Source of the DNA: Conexibacter woesei Iso977N
GTDB taxonomy: Bacteria; Actinomycetota; Thermoleophilia; Solirubrobacterales; Solirubrobacteraceae
Direction of reading: 5' to 3'
DNA: 64,000 nt
NCBI RefSeq assembly: GCF_000424625.1
Contig: NZ_AUKG01000001.1
Location: forward strand, 372,001-436,000
In this document: in pieces, positions 34,782 through 43,400 of the stretch
Numbering within the stretch: the first letter of the stretch is position 1
How the letters are laid out: each line of letters starts with the position of its first letter
Notes under the pieces: model-generated
Database searches by the model: none
Told to the model about the DNA's origin: nothing
What the model saw: the letters and a program-made list of their open reading frames with translations, nothing else
Program-made: the position numbers and the translations under genes

Positions 34782-34846
34782 GATGACATTCGGTGTCATC
34801 GCCGTGAAGGCAGCGTAGCACGCCTGATGGCACCCGGTGACATCAG
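34782..34846. promoter_or_regulatory. Paired inverted-repeat operators between epimerase and tetR genes
   Basis: The first dyad, GATGACA at 34782-34788 and TGTCATC at 34794-34800, has seven perfect pairs and a five-base centre. The second, at 34824-34846, pairs 10 of 11 positions (CTGATGGCACC opposite CGGTGACATCAG). Both fit one consensus, TGATG-N-CA ... CGGTG-N-CATC. They lie in the 113-base divergent gap between the epimerase gene (start 34748) and the tetR gene (start 34862), so this TetR is the probable ligand. Confidence 0.7.
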
Positions 34847-34861
34847 GGTAGACTCCCGGAC

Positions 34862-35437
34862 GTGGCCCGCTGGTTACCCGACGCACACGGCCGCCTGGGA
34901 CAGGCGGCGATGGAGCTCTTCGCCGAGCGCGGCTACGACGCCACGACCGTCGCCGACATCGCCGAGCGCGCGGGGCTGACCAAGCGCACGTTCTTCCGCC
35001 ACTTCGCCGACAAGCGCGAGGTGCTGTTCGGCGGCGGCGAGATCCTGCAGGACGCGATGACCGCCGCGATCGCCGGCGCGCCCGCCGACGCCACGCCGAT
35101 CGAGGCCGTCGCGCTGGCCCTGACCGCGGGCGCCGACCTGGTCGGCAGCGACCTCGATCACACCCGCGAGCGCCAGGCGATCATCACCGCGCACCCCGAG
35201 CTGCAGGAGCGCGAGCTGATCAAGATGGCGAGGATCGGCGCCGCGCTGGCCGCCGAGCTGGAGGCCCGCGGCACCGACGCGACGACCGCGTCGCTCGCCA
35301 GCCAGGCGGGGTTGGCGGCCTTCCGCGTCGGCTTCGAGCGCTGGGCGGCGATCCCGCCGACGCGCAGGCGCGTCCCGAAGCTCGCGAAGGTGATCGCCGA
35401 CTCGCTCGACGAGCTCCAGGCGATCGTCGCGGCCTGA
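34862..35437 (+). CDS. TetR-family regulator of the divergent epimerase gene
   Basis: The 191-residue protein begins at GTG 34862 with a classical TetR N-terminus: LGQAAMELFAERGYDATTVADIAERAGLTKRTFFRHFADKREVLF. The C-terminal domain is helical and lacks recognisable ligand residues. Divergent orientation with the epimerase gene and two near-identical operators in the gap make it the likely repressor of both itself and the epimerase. It is followed 19 bases later by the exonuclease III gene on the same strand, but a functional link is not evident. Confidence 0.9.
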   Translation: MARWLPDAHGRLGQAAMELFAERGYDATTVADIAERAGLTKRTFFRHFADKREVLFGGGEILQDAMTAAIAGAPADATPIEAVALALTAGADLVGSDLDHTRERQAIITAHPELQERELIKMARIGAALAAELEARGTDATTASLASQAGLAAFRVGFERWAAIPPTRRRVPKLAKVIADSLDELQAIVAA

Positions 35438-35456
35438 CCCCGTACCGTTGCGAGCG

Positions 35457-36332
35457 ATGCGGATCGTCACCTGGAACGTGAACAGCGTCAAGCAGCGGCT
35501 CCCGCGGCTGCTGCCGTGGCTCGACGAGCGCCGGCCGGACGTCGTCTGCCTGCAGGAGACGAAGCTCACCGACGACGCGTTCACCGAGCTGTTCGGCGAC
35601 GAGCTGAGCACGCGCGGATACGAGGTCGCGACGTACGGCGAGGTGTCGTGGAACGGCGTCGCGATCCTGTCGAAGGTCGGGCTGGAGGACGTCGTCCGCG
35701 GCATCCCGGGAGGGCCCGGCTTCCCGGATCCCGAGGCGCGCGCGGTCAGCGCGACGTGCGGCGGCGTGCGCGTCACCGGCGTCTACGTCCCCAACGGGCG
35801 CTCGCCGGGGAGCGACCACTACAACTACAAGCTGGCGTGGCTGAAGGCGCTGAAGGACATGGTCGCGCCGGACGCCGCACGCGCGGTCGTGTGCGGGGAC
35901 ATCAACATCGCCCCGACCGACGACGACGTCTTCGACCCCGAGGCCTACGAGGGCCACACGCACGTCACCGCGCCGGAGCGCGACGCGCTCGCCGACCTGC
36001 AGTCGATCGGCCTGCACGACGTCGTCCGCGACCGCTGGCCCGACGAGCGCCGCCTCTTCACCTACTGGGACTACCGCGCGGGGATGTTCCACCAGGACCT
36101 GGGGATGCGCATCGACCTGGTCCTGGCCGGCGAGGAGATCGCGCCGCGGGTCGCCGCCGCCTGGGTCGACCGCAAGGCCCGCAAGGGCAAGGGCCCGAGC
36201 GACCACGCGCCGGTGATCGTCGACCTCGACGAGGCGCCCGACGGCGACATCGGCCCGGTCGTCCCGCCCGCCTCGGCGCCCGCGCCGCTGCGCGGGGCCA
36301 AGAGGCTCCCGCAGGGCTCGCCCGCGGACTGA
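35457..36332 (+). CDS. xth: Exonuclease III / AP endonuclease family protein
   Basis: The 291-residue protein begins MRIVTWNVNSVKQRLPRLLPWL and has QETKLTDD with the catalytic Glu, GVYVPNGRS, VVCGDINIAP with the Asp and Asn, and GPSDHAPVIVDL with the essential His. These are the standard sites of the exonuclease III family, which removes AP sites and 3' blocks in base-excision repair. The last 40 residues are a Pro-rich tail not needed by the fold. I choose the ATG at 35457 over the upstream TTG at 35448. It converges on the LigD-type polymerase gene, with stop codons one base apart. Confidence 0.92.
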   Translation: MRIVTWNVNSVKQRLPRLLPWLDERRPDVVCLQETKLTDDAFTELFGDELSTRGYEVATYGEVSWNGVAILSKVGLEDVVRGIPGGPGFPDPEARAVSATCGGVRVTGVYVPNGRSPGSDHYNYKLAWLKALKDMVAPDAARAVVCGDINIAPTDDDVFDPEAYEGHTHVTAPERDALADLQSIGLHDVVRDRWPDERRLFTYWDYRAGMFHQDLGMRIDLVLAGEEIAPRVAAAWVDRKARKGKGPSDHAPVIVDLDEAPDGDIGPVVPPASAPAPLRGAKRLPQGSPAD

Positions 36333-36333
36333 G

Positions 36334-37395
36334 CTAGTCCTCGTCCCTCGGCCGGTCGCGGTCGCGCGAGGGCTGGACGCGCTTGGGCTCGCCGGGCATC
36401 TTGGGGTAGTCGGGCGGGTAGGGCATGTCGCCCGCCTCGTCCTTCTCATACATGTCGAGCAGCGGCTGCAGCGAGTGGTGGACGTCGTCGATCGTTGCGT
36501 GCAGGTCGCCGACCTCCGCGAAGCGCGCGGGCATCGTGGCGACCGTGAAGTCCTCGGGCCGGATCGCGGGCAGCTCGTCCCACTCCACGGGCGCGCTGAC
36601 CGGCGCGCCCGCCCTCGGCCGGATCGAGTAGGGCGACGCGATCGTCCGGTCGCGCGCGTTCTGGTTGTAGTCGACGAAGATACGCTCACCGCGCTCTTCC
36701 TTCCACCACTTGGTGGTGACCTCGCCGGGCAGCCGCCGCTCCAGCTCGCGGCCGAAGGCGATCGCCGCGTGGCGGACGTCGGTGAACGTCCACCGCGGCT
36801 CGATCCGGACGTAGATGTGCACGCCGCGCCCACCGGACGTCTTGGGGAAGCCCACGTAGCCCAGGTCCCTCAACAGCTCGCGCGCGGTCCCGGCGACGCG
36901 GACGGCGTCGTCGAAGTCGGTCCCGGGCTGCGGGTCGAGGTCGATGCGCAGCTCGTCCGGGTGGTCGACGTCGGCGCGCCGGACCGGCCACGGGTGGAAC
37001 GTGATCGTGCCCATCTGCGCGCACCAGCCGACGACGGCCAGCTCGGTCGGGCAGACCTCGTCGGCGAAGCGGCCCGACGGGAACGCGATCCGCGCCGTCT
37101 CGACGTAGTCCGGGGCGCCCCTCGGGATCCGCTTCTGGAAGAACGCGTCGCCGCCGCCCCTCTCGCGCGTGGAGACGACGATCCCGTCGTGCACGCCCTT
37201 CGGCCAGCGCTCCAGCGTGACCGGCCGCTCGCGCAACGCGCGCATGATCCCGTCGCCGACGCTGAGGTAGTACTTCACCACGTCGAGCTTCGTGACCGCC
37301 GCCGTGCGGTCGGTCTCCGGGAAGATGACCCGCGAGCCGCTCGACACCCGCAGCTCGCGCCCATCCACATCGATCGTCGTGGCCTCGGACGCCAT
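36334..37395 (-). CDS. LigD-type primase-polymerase domain protein
   Basis: The 353-residue protein matches the polymerase domain of bacterial DNA ligase D. It has DVVKYYLSVGDGIMRALRERPVTLERWPKGVHD, then QKRIPRGAPDY, GTITFHPWPVR, DELRIDLDPQPGTDFDD with the catalytic aspartates of the archaeo-eukaryotic primase fold, and FPKTSGGRGVHIYVRIEP. This domain fills gaps in non-homologous end joining and can add ribonucleotides. It has neither ligase nor nuclease domains, and no ku or ligD is in the window, so the complex must be supplied elsewhere. Start is the ATG at 37395. Confidence 0.88.
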   Translation of the reverse strand: MASEATTIDVDGRELRVSSGSRVIFPETDRTAAVTKLDVVKYYLSVGDGIMRALRERPVTLERWPKGVHDGIVVSTRERGGGDAFFQKRIPRGAPDYVETARIAFPSGRFADEVCPTELAVVGWCAQMGTITFHPWPVRRADVDHPDELRIDLDPQPGTDFDDAVRVAGTARELLRDLGYVGFPKTSGGRGVHIYVRIEPRWTFTDVRHAAIAFGRELERRLPGEVTTKWWKEERGERIFVDYNQNARDRTIASPYSIRPRAGAPVSAPVEWDELPAIRPEDFTVATMPARFAEVGDLHATIDDVHHSLQPLLDMYEKDEAGDMPYPPDYPKMPGEPKRVQPSRDRDRPRDED

Positions 37396-37424
37396 GCCCC
37401 GTAGTTCTACGGCATCCACGGCGA

Positions 37425-37455
37425 CCCTCTCGGCGGCTCGACGCCGCCGAGAGGG
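37425..37455 (-). terminator. Strong hairpin terminator of the RHS gene
   Basis: Bases 37425-37437 pair perfectly with 37443-37455 (13 bp, five-base TCGAC loop). It lies 10 bases past the RHS stop codon on the minus strand and just upstream of the LigD-type gene, so it separates the two transcription units. Confidence 0.75.
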
Positions 37456-37464
37456 CCGCGACGA

Positions 37465-40400
37465 TCAGCAGAACTTCTTCTTGTCCACCTTCGGGACGCG
37501 CGTCGGGCCCTGGCCGTCGGCCTGACCGGCGGCGACCGAGCTCGTGACCGACAGCGTCGGCTCGGCCACGTTGTTGACGATCTGCGCCCGGTCTTTCATC
37601 GCCTCGGAGGCGTCCTTCGTCCACGCCTTGGCCTGGAACGAGAGCGCGCCCCCGCCGAACCCGCCGCCCGCGCCGGAGACCATCCCCTGCACGACCTGCG
37701 ACGTCGAGGCGTTCGGGTTCGTCTCGAGCGTCTCCTGCGCGCCGCCCGCGGCACCGCCGCCGGCGCCCGCGGCCATCTGGACGGCCGCGCTCTCCGCCAC
37801 CTTCTTGGAGACCTGCCGCTCGACGACGTACTCGATGCCCTCGGTCACCTTCGCGCCGCCGTAGGCGCTGCTGGCCACCGCGCCGGCGAACTTCCCGACC
37901 TCATGGGCCGTGCCCCAGCAGTCCGCCCCGAACGCCTTGCTCGGGAGGTCGCCGAAGGTGCCGTCGAGCGCACCCGCCGCGAAGTCGCTGACGTCGCCCC
38001 TGACGCTCAGGCCCAGGGGGTCGACTGCGCCGATCGGCGCCTGCCAGACGTAGCCGTACATGTTGGTCCCGCCGCCGGGCCCGAGCGGGTCCTCGCTGAT
38101 GAACGTCCCGAGCTTCGGGTCGTAGTAGCGGTTGCGGCGGTCGACCAGGCCCGCGGCGTCCTGCCGGCCGCCGCCCCACTGGTCGGTCGCCGACGGCGTG
38201 CCGCCGGTGCGGTTGCCGAACGGGTCGTGGGTCACGCCGGACGTCGTGACGCCGGCCGCAGTGCCACTGCCGGCCGTCGTGTTGTCGAGGTCCTTGAGCA
38301 TCGCCAACGTGTCGTCGCCGGTCGTCGTCGCCAGGACGTCGTCCAGCGAGGCGCCGTTGAGGATCTGCGTCGCCGGGTTGCTGCCGGTCACCGACGACAC
38401 CGCGCTCCAGCCGTCGAACACCGACGTCGTGGTCGACCCGCCGGTGGTCGTCACGTCGTGGCGCCCGAGCGCGTCGTAGCCGTAGCTGGTGTCGACGCCG
38501 CCGTGCGTCACCTTCGTCAGGCGGTTGCGCGCGTCCCAGGTGAACGTCCGGGAGCCGTCGCCGGTGAGGTTGCCCTCGGCGTCGTAGCTGTAGTTCACGC
38601 CGCCGCGCGCGATCACGCGGTTGGCCGGGTCGAACGTCGCCGTCGCCTGGGCGGCGGGCAACGTCGTGGTGTCCAGCGAGCCCCAGCTGGCGATCGGCTG
38701 GCCGGTCGCGTCGTAGGCGTAGTTGACGGTCGCCCCCGGGGCGTTGCCCATCGCGTAGTGGCGGCTCAGCAGCCGGCCGGCGGCGTCGAGGTCGTCGGTC
38801 TGCGCCACACCGCCGGGCAGCGTCGTGCCGGTCTGGCGCCCGGCCGCGTCGTAGCTGAACGTCGCGGTCACCGACCCGCGCGTGATGCTCGTGACGCGAC
38901 CCGCGTCGTCGTAGGCGTAGGACACCTCGGTGCCGTCGGCCAGCGTCATCTTCGTGCGGCGGCCGGCGGCGTCGTAGTCATAGGCGATGGTGTCGCCGTC
39001 CTGCGTGACGCCGGTGAGGTCCCCCAGGTCGTCGTAGCTGAGCTCGATCGTGCCGTCCTGGGAGTCCTCGACCTTGGCGATCGCCCCGCGGTCGTTGTAG
39101 GTGATCCTCTCGGTGGCGTCGTAGGCCTGGCCGCCGCTGCCGTCGTCGTGCGCGCCGTAGCCCACGAACTTCAGCTGGTCGGCGCCCGTGTACTGCATCA
39201 CGGTCCGCTGACCGCGGCGGTCGATCTCCTGGGTGATGTTGCCGTCGAGATCGCGCGTGAAATGCCGCTCGGCGCCGTCCTGGTCGGTGCTCGAGACGAT
39301 GTTGTCCATGTCGTCGTAGGTCGCCTCGATCGATTTGCCGCGCGCGTCGGTCAACTTGGTCATGTTGCCGTTGGCGTCGTAGTCGAACGACGTCGTCAGG
39401 CCTTTCGGGTCGGTGACGCTCGTGACCTCGCCGTCGTCGTCGTAGGAGACCAGCGCGGAGTGGCCGAGCGGGTCGGTGAACTTGATCGGCCACCCGGCCG
39501 CGTCGGAGGAGACCGTCGTCGTGTTCCCGAGCTCGTCGGTCGCCGTGGCGAGGTCGCCGTTGCTGTACGTCGCCCGCAGGGTCCCGCCGCCCGGCGCGGT
39601 GATCCGCGTCGGCCGCGGGTCGCTGCCCGAGTAGCCGTACGTGGTCTTCCGGTAGGTCGGATCGGTCACGGCGATCACCCGGTGCTTGGCGTCGCGGTCG
39701 ATCGTCGTCGTGTGCCCGGACGCATCGCGGATCGACATCAGGTCGGTGCCGGCGTAGCCGTAGACGTTGCCCCAGCTCGGGCCGTTTCCGTACTGCGTCT
39801 GGGTCGCGAGCACGTTGTCGTCGGTGCCGTACGAGTACGTCGTGGTGACGCCGTCGACGATCAGTTGCTTGAGACGGTAGGCGCCGTCGAGCTTCTCCGT
39901 CATCGTGCCCTTGGGGCTGGTCTCGGTCCAGCCGCCGTCGTGGTTCCAGTCGACCCTGGTCAGCGACCCGTTGGGGTTCTTGATCAAGGTGTACAGGTAC
40001 GGGTCATCGCCGCAGGGGCCGTTGGCCGCCAGCTCGTCGGCGGTGTCCTCCGGATCGATGCCGTCGGTCTTATGGGCGGACTCCGCCATCATGATGCCGG
40101 GCGACATCGCCGGGCCGCCGCCCACGCCGCCACCACCGCCGCCACCACCGGAGTCACCGCCACCGCCGCCGGCCGCGCCGTCCAGCCACTTCGCGCGCGG
40201 GACGCAGACGTACTGGAACTGGAACGTCCCCTCGTTGGCCAGCGTCTGCTTGGTGATGACGTTGCCCTGGCCGTACTCGTTGCGCAGGAAGGTGTGCCCA
40301 CGGCCGTCGGTGATCGCGGTCAGCTTGCCCGTCTCGGGCCCGCTGCCAGTGCCGTAGTCGTAGTGGGTGGTGTGCCCGGCCGCGTCGGTCACGTCGGTCA

Positions 40401-43400
40401 GGCGCCGGTTGGAGTCCTCCGTGTAGGTGACCCTGCGGCCGGAGCTGTCGGTGATGCCGCCGTTGGTGATCAGCAGCCAGCGGCCGTCCGGGAAGTTGAC
40501 CTGGTCGACCGACCCGATGATGTTGCGGTACCCGCGCTTGATCGTGATCCGCTGCCCGCTGGCGCTGACGATCGCGGTGACGGGCGAGCCGAGGTCGAAC
40601 TCCATGCCGGACCCGTCGGGCCGCACGAGGCGCCACATGCCGGTGTCGGTGCGGTACTTGACGACCGTCCCGCCCCAGCCCGGGCTCTGGTAGGGCCGGT
40701 AGGTCTCGTTCGGGCCGTCGGTCGCGCTCGGGTCCTCCTTGAAGCGCGTCTCCTGCGCGCCCTGGGTGATCAGCTTGACTTTGCTGGAGTTGTCGGGGTC
40801 GAACACCAGGCGCGTGTCGAAGATCGTGCTGAAGCCGACGCCGGCCTCGTAGGCGTTCGAGTCGACCGGGTTGTAGGTCCGCGTCAGCGTCAGCGGCATC
40901 GGGCCGGAGATGCTGATGTCGGCCTTGGTGTAGGCGAACAGGCCGGAGAACGGGTCGACGGGGTCGCCCGACGGGTCGACGCCCTTGCGGGTGTGCTTCC
41001 ACGCCGGCCCCGGGTTGGTCGCCGCCATCGCGCCGCTCAGCTTCCAGACGCGCACGCCCGGGTCCGGCACGATCTGCTTGCCGTTGGCCGTGACGTGGCC
41101 CTTGCCGTACTCGAACCAGCCGCGGTCCTTGGCGTCGTAGTCCCAGAAGGTGACGCGCTGCTTGGGTGGCAGGTGGTGGTAGTTGGGGTAGACGATCTGC
41201 GCGCCCTTGGAGAAGTACGCGCCGCCCGGCTGCACGGTGAAGTACGCCGAGACCGTCACGCCGCGCGGCAGCGCGAACGGCGGCCGGTCGAGCGGGACCG
41301 CCGACAGGTTGAGGTGATGCAGGACCTTGCCTTGGCGGTCGGTGACGCGCGAGCCCGCCGGGATCCGGACCTCGAAGCCCGGGATCTTCGGGTTGGTCAT
41401 CTTGATGGCCTTGGTCGTCGGGCTGGCGATCCTGCGATCGCCGGCCGCGTCCAGGCGCGTCATCCAGACCGTGTCGGTCAACTCGGTCGTCACGTTGGCC
41501 TTGAACGTCTCGACCATCTCGTAGTCGCCGTAGCGCCGCTTGCCCTTGGAGGCGGCGCTGCCCTCGATGCGCAGCGTGTGCTTGCCGGCCGGGATCCCGG
41601 TCAGCACGAAGCGGCCGGCTGCGTCGGTCGTCGTGACCGGGTCGGCGCCGACGACGCTCACGCGCACGCCCTTCAGCGGCATGCCGTTGAGCTTCAGCGT
41701 CTGGCCCGACACGGCCGTCACGCCGAGGCCGCCCTGCAGCATGGCGATCCCCGCCCACGGCGACGCCTGGCGCCCGGTGACCCAGCCACCGCGCTGGCGG
41801 TCGCTGCGCTGGGGCCGCCAGATCTCCGGCTCCCCGTTGGGCTTGCGCATCCGCGGCGACAGGACCGGCCGCGCCGCCGCGGCCCTCTGCGCCTTCTCGG
41901 CCTTCGCCTTGGCGGCGGCCTCCTTGCCGGAGCGCTTCTGCTCGCCGGCGACGAACGCCTCGGCCAGCGTCGCCGCCGCCGCAACCCGCGGGGCCTTCGC
42001 CTTCTTGAGGACCCCGGTCGCCGGGAGCGCCACGCGGCCGCGGCGCTTGACGCCCGCCTCGTAGGCCTTCAGCGTCGGGTACTTCGCGGCCTCGCCGCGC
42101 TTCGGGTCGATCTTCACGCCCTTGCGCGTGGCGCCCTTGACGGCACGGGCGCGCGCCGAGGACGCGCCGCCGTTCTGCGGCGTCACGCTGACGTCGCTCG
42201 AGCCGGTCGTCTCGTACATCGGGTCGAGCACGATCGTGTACTGGCCGGTCTGCGGCAGCGTCAGGTTGCTGCTGCCGCCCCACGGGAAGCCGATCTGCTG
42301 GCCGTCGGGCTCAAACAGGTACTGGTTGAACCAGCCCGCGGTCAGGTTGGGGAAGTCGACGTGGACGACGTCCCCGGCCTGGCCGCTGAACGTCACGCGG
42401 GCGTTGGCGCCCGGCGTCGACATGTCGAGGTGCGTGCTGCCCCCGGCGCTGCCGAGGTCGCGGACGATGTCGGCGGCGTCGTAGACCTTGATCGTCGTCG
42501 CGCCGGGCGCTTGGCCCTGCTGCGTGGCGGCCAGCACCGAGACGTCGCCGTCGGCCGGGACCGTCGTCTGGTCCAGGAAGCCGCCGGGCGCGTAGAGCCA
42601 GCGGTTGCCGCTGGCGCCCTGCCAGAACGCCCAGACGCTCGCCGAGCTGGTGATCATCGCGGAGTACTTGTCGCCCGCGTGTGCGGCGATGTGCGCCGAC
42701 GCGCTCTGGAACGGCGTCAGCTGGAACGTCGCGGTGTCGCCGGCGAAGGTCGGCGTGACGTTCGCCGACAGGTCGGCCGGGACGTCGTAGAGCGTCATCT
42801 GCAGCGAGCCGTGGTCGCCCATCTGCGGCCTCAGGACGACCGTGTAGGTGCCGTCGGCCGGCAGCGTGATCGGGTTCCCGTAGGAGTTGGCGCCGCTCGG
42901 CAGCCAGCCGACGCTGCTGCCGTCCGGCGCGTAGAGGGCGGCCCACGCCCAGACCGCACCGCCGAACGTGTCGTCGCCGGTGGTGGACCCCAGGCGCTCG
43001 CCGGCGCGGCCGGTGAACGTGAAGCTCGGCGTCTGGCCGGGCACGGTCGCGGTCATCGTGGTCGTCGCGCCGGCGGCCGTCGGCGTGACGCTCCCCGGCG
43101 CGGTGTCGGTCGAGTCGTAGAACGACAGGTCGACCGAGCCGCTGCCCTGGTTGCTCGGCGTGACGCGCAGGATGTAGTCGCCGGACGCGTCGAACCTCGT
43201 CGGCCCGAACCAGAAGGCCTGGTTGGAGTAGTTGTAGCCGTAGTCGAGCGGCGTGCCGTCGGCGCGCAGCCACTGCAGGGTCACGTAGGGCATCGCCAGG
43301 TTCGTGGCCAGGACGCTGATCTTCTGGCCCGCCTCGGCGTGGACGTGGACGTTCGCCACCTGGCCCGGCGCGGGCAGCCTCACCGACGTGGGCGTGCTGC

